NCBI GenBank assembly: GCA_041662485.1
Contig: JBAZSJ010000016.1
Span: forward strand, 1-64,000
Direction of reading: 5' to 3'
DNA: 64,000 nt
Source of the DNA: Rariglobus sp041662485
GTDB lineage: Bacteria; Verrucomicrobiota; Verrucomicrobiia; Opitutales; Opitutaceae
The notes under the pieces: model-generated
The model's input: the letters and a program-made list of their open reading frames with translations, nothing else
What the model was told of the DNA's origin: nothing
The model's database searches: none
Translations under genes and position numbers: made by a program
Part shown: piece by piece, positions 19,154 through 28,377 of the stretch
Layout: the number at the start of each line of letters is the position of its first letter
Numbering within the stretch: position 1 is the first letter of the stretch

Positions 19154-21118
19154 ATGGCGAACCAAGCCACAGAGCGCCCCGGCGGACTGGTCGAAACCCA
19201 CAAGGGCTACAACCCCCGCATCCTCTTCTTTTATTTTTTCATCGCCGCCATCCTGCTCACGCTCGGCGGCGGCCTCGCCTACCGCCAGCTCTTCGGCAAC
19301 GACCGCTACCACGAGGCCGAGAAAAAACAAAACCAGCGGCGCATCCTCGTCCCCGGCCCCCGCGGCACCATCTACGACCGCACCGGCCGCGTGCTCGTGG
19401 GCAACCGCCCCCGCTTCGCCGTCACGCTCTACCTCGACCAGCTGCGCCAGGATTTCCGCACCGAATACATCAAGATCCGCAAGGCCTACCGCGAGGCCGA
19501 CGACAAGGCCCTGCCCACCATCGACCAGATGCAGCGCATCGCCCGCTTCACCGTCGTCCAACGCTATCTCGACGAGGTGAACCGCGTCCTCGGCCGTCAC
19601 GAGGAGCTCGATGCCGACGAACTCAACAAACACTTCCGCCAGCAACTCCTCCTGCCCTACATCCTCCTCGACGACCTGAAGCCCGGGGAATACGCGCGCC
19701 TCATCGAACACCTTCCGGTCAACTCGCCCCTTCAGGTATATACCTCCAGCATCCGCTCGTATCCGCTCGGTTCCATCGCCGCCCAGACCCTCGGCTACGT
19801 CACCGGCAACGACGACATCGAGCCCGCCGAGGATTTCCCCGGCGCCGACCTCACCACCTTCAAGATGAAGGGCACCGTCGGGCGCGAGGGCATCGAAGCC
19901 CGGTTCGACGCCCAACTTCAGGGCGAGACCGGCGGCGCCATCTACCGCGTCGATCCCTCCGGCTACCGCGTCAATCCGCCGCTCTCCAAGCGCCAGCCCG
20001 TCCACGGCCACGACCTGCATACCTCGCTGGACGCCGAGCTCCAGATCGTCGCCGAAAAAGCCATCGTCGAAACCGAGCTCAACGGCGCCGCCGTCGCCAT
20101 CGACATCCGCACCGGCGAGGTCCTCGCCCTCGCCAGCAAGCCCGACTACAATCTCGCCGATTTCATCCCCCGCCTCAACCACGACAAGGCCAAGGAAATC
20201 AACGAGCAGGGCGCCTGGCTCAACCGCGCCGTCAGCGGCATCTACCCGCCCGGATCAACCTTCAAGATCATCACCGCAAGCGCCGGCCTCGCCTCGGGCA
20301 TCGACCTCGAAACTTTCTCCGTGGAATGCACCGGAGGCGTCATGGTCGGCGCCCGCCGCTTCACCTGCGAAAACGGCCACGGCATCCACGGCGTCATCAC
20401 CCTCACCGAGGCGATCGCCGAGAGCTGCGACTCCTTTTTCTACCAGTTCGGCCTCGCCACCGGCGCGGAAAAAATCTCCGCGATGGCCGACCGCTTCCAC
20501 CTCGACCGGCCCACCGGCATCGACCTGCCCTACGAGACGAAGAGCATGCTCATCCCCGACGCCGCCTGGAAAAAATCCCGGCGCGACGAGGCCTGGTTCC
20601 CCGGCGACACCGCCAACATGTCCATCGGCCAGGGCTTCATCGGCGTCACCCCGCTCCAGATGGCCTGCTTCACGGCCTCGTTCGCCCGCGGCGAGACGTT
20701 CACAAAACCTTATCTCGTGCACGACCCGGCCCGGCCCGCGCAGCACACCGAGCGCATCGGGCTCACCCCCGCGCAACACGCCGCCATCGTGGCGGGCATG
20801 GTCGGCTGCGTGGACCACGGCACCGCGAAAATCCTCACCACGATCCCGTCCATGCGAATCCCCGGCCTGACCATCGCCGGCAAGACCGGCACCGCGCAGG
20901 TTCACGGCAAGGACGGCAACCTCAACATCGCCTGGTTCATCTGCTTCGCCCCGGTCGAGAATCCCAAGATCGCCATCGCCGTGGTGCTGGAAGGCAACAT
21001 CGGCGAGGAAACCGGCGGCGGCCGCACCGCCGGCCCCGTGGCCCAGGCCATCCTCAAAAAATGGCAGGAGACGCAGTCCCGCCCGCCCGCGCCCCTCATC
21101 ATCATCCCGGGAAAGTGA
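19154..21118 (+). CDS. mrdA: Penicillin-binding protein 2, elongation transpeptidase
   Basis: A 654-residue class B penicillin-binding protein. A membrane anchor near 28-48 is followed by the PBP dimer domain (about 70-280) and the transpeptidase domain with the active-site STFK (Ser368-Lys371), SCD (424-426; SxD is usual in PBP2) and KTG (577-579). It cross-links peptidoglycan during elongation, activated by MreC. It follows mreD by 9 bases. The usual partner rodA is not next; the operon ends here with a palindromic repeat cluster. Confidence 0.95.
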   Translation: MANQATERPGGLVETHKGYNPRILFFYFFIAAILLTLGGGLAYRQLFGNDRYHEAEKKQNQRRILVPGPRGTIYDRTGRVLVGNRPRFAVTLYLDQLRQDFRTEYIKIRKAYREADDKALPTIDQMQRIARFTVVQRYLDEVNRVLGRHEELDADELNKHFRQQLLLPYILLDDLKPGEYARLIEHLPVNSPLQVYTSSIRSYPLGSIAAQTLGYVTGNDDIEPAEDFPGADLTTFKMKGTVGREGIEARFDAQLQGETGGAIYRVDPSGYRVNPPLSKRQPVHGHDLHTSLDAELQIVAEKAIVETELNGAAVAIDIRTGEVLALASKPDYNLADFIPRLNHDKAKEINEQGAWLNRAVSGIYPPGSTFKIITASAGLASGIDLETFSVECTGGVMVGARRFTCENGHGIHGVITLTEAIAESCDSFFYQFGLATGAEKISAMADRFHLDRPTGIDLPYETKSMLIPDAAWKKSRRDEAWFPGDTANMSIGQGFIGVTPLQMACFTASFARGETFTKPYLVHDPARPAQHTERIGLTPAQHAAIVAGMVGCVDHGTAKILTTIPSMRIPGLTIAGKTGTAQVHGKDGNLNIAWFICFAPVENPKIAIAVVLEGNIGEETGGGRTAGPVAQAILKKWQETQSRPPAPLIIIPGK

Positions 21119-21154
21119 TCGGCGCGGTTGGTCAAAATCCTGGTCGCTCGTCAA

Positions 21155-21271
21155 GGAGGTCGGACCTCCCGGTCCGACCCGATTGGACGTCCTCGAAAAA
21201 TATCAGGACGGACCTGGAGGTCCGTCCTCCTCTCAGACGATTACAGCCACAGCTTTATTTGAAATGCTCTA
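21155..21271. repeat. Composite repeat, second copy of the 26-base box element
   Basis: Two palindromes, GGAGGTCGGACCTCCCGGTC-CGACC (21155-21179) and AGGACGGACCTGGAGGTCCG-TCCT (21205-21228), are followed by the 26-base box at 21246-21271 (GCCACAGCTTTATTTGAAAT plus GCTCTA). The box matches 24 of 26 bases with that at 181-206. It overlaps the last codons and TAA stop of the TgpA-like gene. Confidence 0.75.
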
Positions 21272-23468
21272 GCTTCCTCTTCAGCGTCCGCTTCGCCCTC
21301 CGGAACACCCCCATCGGTTCCGGCCACCGCGCCTGCGGGCCGTAGCGCAGCTTCTCCAGCTCGGTCCGCACATCCGCCAAATCCGCATTCCCCGATCCGG
21401 AATCCGAAATCTTCCTGAGCCAACGGCCCGCTTCCCGTCGCACCGGATCCATCTTCCCCTTTCCTCGCCCGCTTCGCCAGCGCATCCACGCCCCGCGCCC
21501 GGCCAGCCTCCAGGCAAAAAAGCTTCCGACAATCACCAGCACCGCCGCCGTCCAGGCCGTCACCCGCCCCGCATCCCACGGACTCGCGAGCCACTCCTTC
21601 AACGCCTCAAGCTCGCGCCTCAGCGTTTTTTTGAACGCGCGCAGTCGCTCGTCGGCCAGCTTCTTCACGTCCCGCACCAGCTCCACCTGCGACTTCTGGT
21701 CGAAGTTGACGATGCGCCTATACCAGAAGATGCGCAGGCTCTCGAAGCGCGCCCCCCAGCTGTCGTCGAGAATGCGCGCCAGCGCCGCCTCGCCAAGGGG
21801 CGCGTTCGTCGCCTCGCCCACCGGCACCGATCCGGGCGTCGGGTCCGCCCGCAGCCACGCGCCCTCCGCACGGTCGAAAATCTCGCACCACGCATGGGCG
21901 TCGGAATTGCGCACGGTGATGCTTTCGCTGCGCGCGTTCCACGAGCCTCCCTTGAACCCGAGCACCACGCGCGTCGGATACCCCGCCGTGCGCGCCAGCA
22001 GCGCGAAGGCTCCGGCGAACAGCTCGCAATGCCCCGGCACGTTCGAGCCCAGCCAGAAGACCAGCGGATCCGATTCACCCGCATCTATCTCGCTCTGCAA
22101 AGAATACCCATGACGCCCCGCCAGCCACCGGCTCGCCCGCCGGGCAAACTCCGCCGGGTTGTTGGGCGGCGCGCCGAGCTCGGCCACCCAGGCGGCCAGT
22201 TTCGCATGCTCTTCCGGCGGCAAACTCAACGCATTGAACGCGGCCCTCTTCATCACGCCTTCCGTCATGAATTCATCGGCGAGGCCGCTCTCCTCCGGCA
22301 GCCGGAAGGACGACCCGATCTGCATCCCCTCCACGCGATAGGCGAGCATCTTGGCCGGCATTTGACGAAGCAGCACCAGGCTCAGCTCATGGCTGAACGC
22401 CGCGTTCTGCTGCCCGTCAAAGGCAAGCTGGTTGAATCCGCCGAGCAGCGGCAGGAACCGGCTGGTGCCCGTCTCCATGTAAAACGTCCACACCGGCATG
22501 TTCGCGCGCAACCGCATGTCGCCCTGCACCCGCGCGGTCTTTTCCGAAACCCTGTCGATGCTGCTCTTCGCCAGCGCCGACATGCGAAAACTCCCCCCCG
22601 AATACTCGTCCAGCACGAGCATCCGCCAATAAAGTTCCGCCGGCACCTGCGAGCGGTCCGACACATCCACGCTCAACGCCACGCCCGTGTCCTGCTGGAT
22701 GTTCACCACGCCCCCAAACTGGATGTTCTCGCTGAAGCCCGTCTTCGCCTTGCGCGAGATCATGCTGTCCAGAAACAGGCTGCTCCCCAGGTCGAAGCGC
22801 GGGATCGCCATGAACAGCACCACCGACAGCCCCACCACGCCTCCGAAGAGCAGGCCGCCCAGCACGGCCACGCGCCAGTCCACGCACTCGCGCAGCCGGC
22901 CCGCCAGCCGCCTCCAGCCGACGTGCATCCACACGGGCGGGGTGCCCGTCTGCGACGGTGGCGGCAGTCCCTGCTCCATCCCGTCGGCCAGCGTGATGAT
23001 CAGCAGAAACAGCAGTGCAAACGCCGTGAACACCACGATCTGCGCCGCAAACACGATCGACACCGAAAGCACCCCGCCCACCACCACGAGAAAAAGCCCC
23101 AGCAAGATGAGTTGCAGATCGTCGCGCCGCTGGCGCGGCGTGATGACCCGGTAGAGCACCAGCATCAGCGCCAGCCGGATCACCGGAGGCAGCGGCTCCT
23201 TCACGTGTGCCGCCATGTCGATCGCGAAAAACGCGAACAGGACCGGAAAGGCCAGCCGGTGCGCCCAGCGGGGGATGCGCGTCGTCAGCACGGGCTTCGC
23301 CGTCATGACCGGCACCGCGAGCGTGATGAGCGTGAGCAGGCCCCACGCCTCCACGTCCATGTAGACCACCGTCCACGCGGAGATCAGCGCGAGCAGGCCG
23401 CCCAGCAGCCACTTGAGCTGGTGCAGCTCGGCGAGGTTAAGTTGAGGCCGCCGGTTTTCCATCGACAT
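21255..23468 (-). CDS. TgpA-like membrane transglutaminase/protease-fold protein
   Basis: A 737-residue protein with a membrane N-terminus (about six helices between residues 15 and 225, DUF3488 type) followed by a transglutaminase-like domain whose triad is visible: Cys481 in GHCELFAGAF, His525 in SDAHAWCEIF and Asp542 in RADPTPG. Another membrane helix lies near 635-655, followed by a charged C-terminal tail. TgpA-like proteins act in the periplasm on unknown substrates and are commonly encoded with DUF58 and MoxR proteins, as here. The start (23468, or ATG at 23462) overlaps the end of the DUF58 gene by about 30 bases. The final codons, LEHFK and stop, are encoded by a repeat element. Confidence 0.88.
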   Translation of the reverse strand: MSMENRRPQLNLAELHQLKWLLGGLLALISAWTVVYMDVEAWGLLTLITLAVPVMTAKPVLTTRIPRWAHRLAFPVLFAFFAIDMAAHVKEPLPPVIRLALMLVLYRVITPRQRRDDLQLILLGLFLVVVGGVLSVSIVFAAQIVVFTAFALLFLLIITLADGMEQGLPPPSQTGTPPVWMHVGWRRLAGRLRECVDWRVAVLGGLLFGGVVGLSVVLFMAIPRFDLGSSLFLDSMISRKAKTGFSENIQFGGVVNIQQDTGVALSVDVSDRSQVPAELYWRMLVLDEYSGGSFRMSALAKSSIDRVSEKTARVQGDMRLRANMPVWTFYMETGTSRFLPLLGGFNQLAFDGQQNAAFSHELSLVLLRQMPAKMLAYRVEGMQIGSSFRLPEESGLADEFMTEGVMKRAAFNALSLPPEEHAKLAAWVAELGAPPNNPAEFARRASRWLAGRHGYSLQSEIDAGESDPLVFWLGSNVPGHCELFAGAFALLARTAGYPTRVVLGFKGGSWNARSESITVRNSDAHAWCEIFDRAEGAWLRADPTPGSVPVGEATNAPLGEAALARILDDSWGARFESLRIFWYRRIVNFDQKSQVELVRDVKKLADERLRAFKKTLRRELEALKEWLASPWDAGRVTAWTAAVLVIVGSFFAWRLAGRGAWMRWRSGRGKGKMDPVRREAGRWLRKISDSGSGNADLADVRTELEKLRYGPQARWPEPMGVFRRAKRTLKRKLEHFK

Positions 23469-24603
23469 GGGCGATCACGCCCCGCGCCCCGTCGGGCGCG
23501 AAGGTGAGCAGGTTGAGGTTTCGGCCCGCGCCCGCGCTCGTGGAGGGCTGATAGGGTCGGGACACGACGGCGGCCAGCGCCAGCCGGTCGAGAAACAATT
23601 CCAGGTCGCGCACGCTGCGCACGGGATGCGCGGGCTCGTCGTTGAACACGACCGACGTCAGCCGACCCGCGCGAAAAAGATCCTCCGCCAGCGTCGCGGC
23701 AAAACTGCACAGCAGCTCGAACTGCTCCGGTCGCGGCCATACTTCCGCCGAGGTCTGCATCCACAGGGAAAACCCCTCCTGCATCTCCGCGGCGAACTGC
23801 CGCACCATCAGCCGGCGCAACCGCGCGCTCGCCTTCCAATGCACCATGCGCTGCGAGTCCCCCTGGGCGTAGGGGCGAAGCGCCAGCAGATCGCCTCCCT
23901 GCCCCACGATCGCTTTCCGCGCGCCCTGCCCCGCCTGCCGCCACGAGGCCAGGGGGAAACGCCTGTATTCCACCGGTGCCGGCCACACCAGCACCTCGCG
24001 CCGGAGCTCCAGCCCGATGATCTTCTTCAAAAACCCAAAGGGGAAAAGCGAGCCAACCGCCACCAGCTCCACCACGAGCAGCCCGCGCTTCGCCGGGCGC
24101 AGCGTCCACTCCAGCCCCGTCTCCCCCAGCGGATCGAGCCTGCCGGAAAGCACGAGTCGCACGGGCTTGGCCAGCTCCGGCGTCTGACATTCAAACCACA
24201 GGCCGTAGGTCGGCAGCACCCGCTTGCGGTTGCGCAGCTCGAGCACGACGGTGTGGTCCCTGCCTACGCGCAACGGCGGCGTCACCCGCAGCCGCCACGT
24301 CACGCCCTTGAGGTTGAACCACGAAAAAATCCCGCTGAAAACCAGGCACGCCAGCAGCAGCGAAAGCGTGATGAAGAGAATGTTGCTCGCCGTGTTGTAG
24401 GCGGCCAGGCCGATGCCCAGCGCGACCACGATCAGCAGCGTGCCCGACACCGTGGGCAGGACGCGCTGCCCCCGATGCGGATAGACCAGCGACCAGAGCA
24501 GCCGCCGCCAGCGTTGGGATTTCCCCGTGGCCCCATGGAAATTCACCCCGTGCCAGTCGGTCCCGGCGGAGCCGGTGGAATAAACGGGTTCGGCCGCGGT
24601 CAT
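23437..24603 (-). CDS. DUF58 domain protein
   Basis: A 388-residue protein with two hydrophobic segments (about 53-72 and 77-97), a beta-rich middle part, and the DUF58 domain near 235-290 (LLALRPYAQGDSQRMVHWKA), whose D-x-R-x-I/V-x-W-K core is characteristic. DUF58 proteins have a vWA-like fold and work with MoxR AAA ATPases in protein maturation or envelope stress. It overlaps the TgpA-like gene and is 200 bases from moxR, a gap occupied by a perfect inverted repeat. Confidence 0.9.
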   Translation of the reverse strand: MTAAEPVYSTGSAGTDWHGVNFHGATGKSQRWRRLLWSLVYPHRGQRVLPTVSGTLLIVVALGIGLAAYNTASNILFITLSLLLACLVFSGIFSWFNLKGVTWRLRVTPPLRVGRDHTVVLELRNRKRVLPTYGLWFECQTPELAKPVRLVLSGRLDPLGETGLEWTLRPAKRGLLVVELVAVGSLFPFGFLKKIIGLELRREVLVWPAPVEYRRFPLASWRQAGQGARKAIVGQGGDLLALRPYAQGDSQRMVHWKASARLRRLMVRQFAAEMQEGFSLWMQTSAEVWPRPEQFELLCSFAATLAEDLFRAGRLTSVVFNDEPAHPVRSVRDLELFLDRLALAAVVSRPYQPSTSAGAGRNLNLLTFAPDGARGVIAHVDGKPAAST

Positions 24604-24656
24604 CGGCAGGCTCCTCCCCTCCGAGACAGGGCGGGACCGCCGCGAATGCCTTGAAC

Positions 24657-24710
24657 GTGGGAGCGAGCTTGCTCGCGAGGATTGATCCTCGCGAGCAAGC
24701 TCGCTCCCAC
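24657..24710. repeat. Perfect 54-base inverted repeat (GTGGGAGCGAGC type)
   Basis: Two 26-base arms beginning GTGGGAGCGAGCTTGCTCGC and separated by 2 bases (24683-24684) are exact inverted copies. Each arm also contains its own palindrome, GCGAGCTTGCTCGC. It lies between the MoxR and DUF58 genes of one operon and has no adjacent T-run. A second, imperfect copy is at 45395-45449. Confidence 0.9.
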
Positions 24711-24803
24711 CCCCAATCGGACGGCCCGGCGGTCCGTCCCCACCTTTTCGAAGACTAACAACATGAAACGATGGGAGCTTTGGTGTTTGTGCTTTGCACG
24801 AGG

Positions 24804-25775
24804 TCAGACCGGCGCCGAGATCGACGCCGTGATGCGGCGCAGGCTGGCGGTGATCGCCCGGCGCTCCTCCAGCGCGTCGGGACTCTGGCGCACCAGCGCA
24901 AGCCGGTGGGCGAACACCGGCACGATGAGCGCCTGCACATCGTCCGGCGTCACAAAGTCCCGCCCCTGCAGAAGCGCGCGCGCCTGCGCCGCGTGCTTGA
25001 GCGCAAGGCCGCCGCGCACCGACACGCCCGCCTTGAACTCGGCCTCGGTGCGGGTCGCCGCCACGAGTTTCAAAATGTAATCCAGCACCGAGTCCTCGAT
25101 GAACACCTGCTGGGCGACGCCTTGGAGCCTCAGGATGTCGTCACCGTGGGCCACGGCGTCGATCGCGATGCCGTCGTAGCTCGAACGCGGCGCGCGCAGG
25201 ATCTCCATTTCGTCAACCGCCTCCGGATAACCCATGTGCAGCCGCATCAGAAAACGGTCGAGCTGGCTCTCCGGCAGCGGAAACGTCCCCTCGTAATCCA
25301 CCGGATTCTGCGTGGCAAAAACAAGGAAGGGAGAGCCCACCGCATGCCCCTCGCCGTCCACCGTGACGCGCGCGCGATCCATCACCTCCAGCAGCGCCGA
25401 CTGGGTTTTCGGCGTCGCGCGGTTGATCTCGTCGGCCAGAACGACATTGGCGAAGACCGGACCCTTTTTGAAAATGAAGCGTTTCTCGTGCTCGTCGTAG
25501 ACGGACACGCCCGTGACGTCGCTCGGCAGCAGGTCGCTGGTGAACTGGATGCGGGAAAACACGCAGTCCATCGAACGAGCGAGCGAATAGGCCAGCGTGG
25601 TCTTGCCCACGCCCGGCATGTCCTCGATGAGCAGATGCCCGCCGGCCACGAGGCACACGAGCACCTGTTCGATAACGTCGTCCTTGCCCTTGATCATCAG
25701 ACGCATGTTGGTGCGCAGACGATTCAGGATAATGCGGGCGTCAGAGACAACGGGGCCGGAAACAAAGTCGCTCAT
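24804..25775 (-). CDS. MoxR-family AAA+ ATPase
   Basis: A 323-residue AAA+ chaperone-like ATPase with Walker A (EDMPGVGKTT), Walker B (VVLADEINRATPKTQSALLE) and the sensor segment ATQNPVDYEGTFPLPESQLDRF. MoxR proteins assist maturation of vWA-domain partners; the DUF58 and transglutaminase-like genes that follow are their common companions. Expressed from the minus strand, 76 bases after the response-regulator gene, so the five genes from the kinase to the TgpA-like protein may form one transcription unit. Confidence 0.92.
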   Translation of the reverse strand: MSDFVSGPVVSDARIILNRLRTNMRLMIKGKDDVIEQVLVCLVAGGHLLIEDMPGVGKTTLAYSLARSMDCVFSRIQFTSDLLPSDVTGVSVYDEHEKRFIFKKGPVFANVVLADEINRATPKTQSALLEVMDRARVTVDGEGHAVGSPFLVFATQNPVDYEGTFPLPESQLDRFLMRLHMGYPEAVDEMEILRAPRSSYDGIAIDAVAHGDDILRLQGVAQQVFIEDSVLDYILKLVAATRTEAEFKAGVSVRGGLALKHAAQARALLQGRDFVTPDDVQALIVPVFAHRLALVRQSPDALEERRAITASLRRITASISAPV

Positions 25776-25851
25776 GGCCCCACTATGCGGACAAGACCCG
25801 CTGCGTCAACGGACACAACAGGCCCCGTGAGATAAAATCCGGCCGGCCTTG

Positions 25852-26538
25852 TCAGACTTCGAACCGATATCCTTCGCCACGCACCGTGAGGATATGACGG
25901 GGCGACTGGGGGGAATCCTCCAGTTTTTGACGAAGCCACGCGACGTGAACGTCCACCGTGCGGGGAGTGATCGCCGGTTGCTCGCACCAGACGTGCCGGA
26001 GTATCTGGTCTCTGCCGACCACTTGTCCGCGATGGTTCACCAAAAAGCGCAACAACTCGGCCTCCTTCGCGGCCAGCGCGATCGGCGCGCCCGCGCGCAT
26101 GAATTCGTGACGCGCGAAGTCCGCCCTCACTCCTCCGAAATCAATGCGCATCACCGGCGTAAGATCGACTTTGTGGATACGACGCAGCAGGGCGGCGACC
26201 CGCGCGACCAGTTCGTCGGAATTAAACGGCTTCACCAGGTAATCGTCGGCGCCGATGCCGAGCCCTTCCACGCGGTCGCGCGTCTCTCCCCGGGCCGTGA
26301 GCATGAGAATCGCCCCGTCAAATCCCTGCTCGCGCGCCTGGTGGCAGATGGTGAAGCCGTCCACGCCGGGCAGCATCACGTCCAGGATGAGCAGGTCGAA
26401 CGCTTCATGCGTCGCCCGATGCAACCCCGCGCGCCCGTCGCCCGCCGAGGCCACGTCGTGCCCTTCCGCCCGCAGGAGGTCGGAGATGACTTCGACGATG
26501 GCCGGCTCGTCTTCCACCAGCAGTATGCGCGAGGCCAT
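25852..26538 (-). CDS. OmpR/PhoB-family response regulator
   Basis: A 228-residue regulator. The receiver domain (about 4-118) has the acidic pair Glu9/Asp10, phospho-acceptor Asp53 (LILDVMLPG) and Lys103 (LVKPFNS). The C-terminal winged-helix domain (about 130-227) ends with TVDVHVAWLRQKLED and VRGEGYRFE. Three bases separate it from the histidine kinase gene upstream, so the pair forms a two-component system. Its targets are unknown; a 10-base tandem repeat upstream of the kinase gene (28310-28329) has the form of an OmpR-family binding site. Confidence 0.95.
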   Translation of the reverse strand: MASRILLVEDEPAIVEVISDLLRAEGHDVASAGDGRAGLHRATHEAFDLLILDVMLPGVDGFTICHQAREQGFDGAILMLTARGETRDRVEGLGIGADDYLVKPFNSDELVARVAALLRRIHKVDLTPVMRIDFGGVRADFARHEFMRAGAPIALAAKEAELLRFLVNHRGQVVGRDQILRHVWCEQPAITPRTVDVHVAWLRQKLEDSPQSPRHILTVRGEGYRFEV

Positions 26539-26541
26539 GGT

Positions 26542-28278
26542 TCAGGAACGCTGCTCCTCCGCCACCGGCAGTTCGATGACAAACGTCGCGCCGCCGCCGG
26601 CCTCGCCGGCGATGCGGATGCCGCCTCCGTGGTCCTCGACCGTCGTCTTCACCAGACTCAGGCCCAGCCCGCTGCCGCGCGTCTGCGTGCTGCGGGCGCG
26701 TTCTCCCCGATAAAAGGGTTTGAACACATCCACGCGCTCATGCTCCGGAATACCCGGCCCGCGGTCCATCACGCGCACTTCCGCCATGCGCCGCCGTTCG
26801 CGCACGGCCTCGGCGGCCGTCACTCCGATCCAACCGCCCGAGCCACCGTGCTTGGCGGCGTTCACGATCAGATTCTGGAAGGCATGCAGCAGCGCCTCGC
26901 CATCCCCGCTGATGCGGATCGCCACCGGCGGCAGTTGGAGTTCCACCGTGCAATGCGCCGCCTGCGTCTCCGCAACCGTTGCGGACACCGCCTGCCGCAA
27001 CACGTCGTCGAGATTCAACGGCTTGAACGCCTGCCTCGCGTCGGTTTTGCCCGCGCGGGAAAACTCCAGCACCTGCTCCACCATCCGCGTCAATTGCGCC
27101 GCGTGGTCCTCCACCAGTCCGGCGTAATGAACGATCCGCTCGGGGTCGTGCACGATGCCGCGCTTGATGTTGTGCGCCGCGCCGCGGATCACGGTCAACG
27201 GCGTCCGCAATTCATGAGACACGCCGGCCACGAACTGCATCTGCGTCTCGGCGAGCCGGCGCGACCTCCGGGTCTGCCGCACCAGCAGCCCGCCGGCCGC
27301 GAGGATCAGCCCGTTGAGCAAAAATGCCGCCAGCAGATTCTTTCGCCGCGTGGCCGCGACCACGGCCTCCAGCGCCCCGGGTTTCCGGTAGACCTCCAGA
27401 ATCCAGGCCGGCATCCGCGGACCGCGCCCGGGGAACCCCCGCCCGCTCTGCGGAGCCATGTTCAGTTCGACGGGCGCGGTAAAGACCGGCGCGGCACCCT
27501 TGGGAACGGCGGCACTCATGTAAAGCACCCGTCCCGAAGCCCCCGCGCCGGACCGCACGACGACCCCTTGCACGAACTCGCCGGAGCGCCCCAGGTAACG
27601 CTCCATCAATTCGGGGATCCACGTGCGGCGCACATAGTCCGCATCGACCTGCATGACCACCAGGCCGGGCGCGTTCCGCGGATCGCGCAGATCGCCGAAC
27701 CCGGTCCGGAGCGGATGTTGATCCTCAAGCCTCGAAGCATCCCGCTCGCGCATCAACGGCCACTCCAGCAATGAATCCTCCATCGCGTCCCCTGCCGCAA
27801 GCGGACTGCCGAATCCGCCCGGTTTCATCCAAACCCGACGCTTCACCGCCTCCCACGCCTCGCCCGACGCGGCCGGCTTGAGCACCCCCGACTCCAGATC
27901 GGGCACGAACAGGACAGGCTCGTCGTCGCTCAATCTGACCAGCCCCAGCCATTTGAAAAGCGGACGCACCCCGGCGTCCCTGGCCTTTCGCAGCTGCGTC
28001 ACCCACGCCTCCCCCGTGCCCGCCGCGTCCTCGGCCGACGGGCGAAGCCGGCGAAAGGTTTCGCTCCATTCCCTTCCAGCCTCCGTCACCAGCCGCTCCG
28101 CCTGCTCCTGCAAGGCGCCATCCCTGCGCACCCGTTCCGCCTCCGCCAGTTCCCCGGTCCAGCTAAACTGCAGCACGGTCAGCACGCTGCTGACCGTGAT
28201 CAGCAATCCCAGGAACACCCATTCGAGCCCGCTCTGTTTTTGTTGAAGGGATGTTTTCAAGAGCCTCCGAAATACCAC
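26542..28278 (-). CDS. Sensor histidine kinase
   Basis: A membrane kinase with an N-terminal helix (LEWVFLGLLITVSSVLTVLQ), a large extracytoplasmic sensor region (to about residue 300), a second helix (NLLAAFLLNGLILAAGGLLV), a HisKA domain with phospho-acceptor His355 (GVSHELRTPLTVI), and a HATPase domain with the N box (NLIVNAAKHG), G1 (VMDRGPGIPEHE) and G2 (GSGLGLSLVK). The sensor region has no family I recognise. The start is uncertain: the open frame reaches 28440 but would overlap the divergent gene, so the GTG at 28278 (VVFRRLLKTS) is preferred. Confidence 0.88.
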   Translation of the reverse strand: MVFRRLLKTSLQQKQSGLEWVFLGLLITVSSVLTVLQFSWTGELAEAERVRRDGALQEQAERLVTEAGREWSETFRRLRPSAEDAAGTGEAWVTQLRKARDAGVRPLFKWLGLVRLSDDEPVLFVPDLESGVLKPAASGEAWEAVKRRVWMKPGGFGSPLAAGDAMEDSLLEWPLMRERDASRLEDQHPLRTGFGDLRDPRNAPGLVVMQVDADYVRRTWIPELMERYLGRSGEFVQGVVVRSGAGASGRVLYMSAAVPKGAAPVFTAPVELNMAPQSGRGFPGRGPRMPAWILEVYRKPGALEAVVAATRRKNLLAAFLLNGLILAAGGLLVRQTRRSRRLAETQMQFVAGVSHELRTPLTVIRGAAHNIKRGIVHDPERIVHYAGLVEDHAAQLTRMVEQVLEFSRAGKTDARQAFKPLNLDDVLRQAVSATVAETQAAHCTVELQLPPVAIRISGDGEALLHAFQNLIVNAAKHGGSGGWIGVTAAEAVRERRRMAEVRVMDRGPGIPEHERVDVFKPFYRGERARSTQTRGSGLGLSLVKTTVEDHGGGIRIAGEAGGGATFVIELPVAEEQRS

Positions 28279-28309
28279 ATCGCATCCGTCCGACAATACC
28301 CGAGGCGCA

Positions 28310-28329
28310 TCCTTAACACTCCTTAACGG
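28310..28329. promoter_or_regulatory. Tandem TCCTTAAC repeat, possible response-regulator site
   Basis: TCCTTAACAC and TCCTTAACGG follow each other directly, a 10-base period matching one DNA turn. Tandem direct repeats of this kind are the usual binding pattern of OmpR/PhoB dimers. The site lies in the roughly 100-base divergent region between the kinase gene and the TIGR02597-type gene, so it could control both. This is inference from pattern and position. Confidence 0.45.
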
Positions 28330-28377
28330 GACTCCGCCGACATTTGGGCGCATAATGCGGCCGCATCGTCCTCCACA

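Noticed and set aside
18524..20182. 552-codon open frame on the minus strand opposite mreC/mreD/mrdA
   Set aside because: Shadow frame caused by G+C-rich third positions; low-complexity Gly/Glu/Ala/Val content and no family, while the plus-strand genes are clear.
18715..21345. 876-codon open frame on the plus strand overlapping mreD and mrdA
   Set aside because: Arg/Pro-rich shadow in another frame of real genes; no recognisable domain.
24657..24710. The perfect inverted repeat as an intrinsic terminator
   Set aside because: No T-run follows on either strand and the same repeat type occurs elsewhere between co-directional genes.
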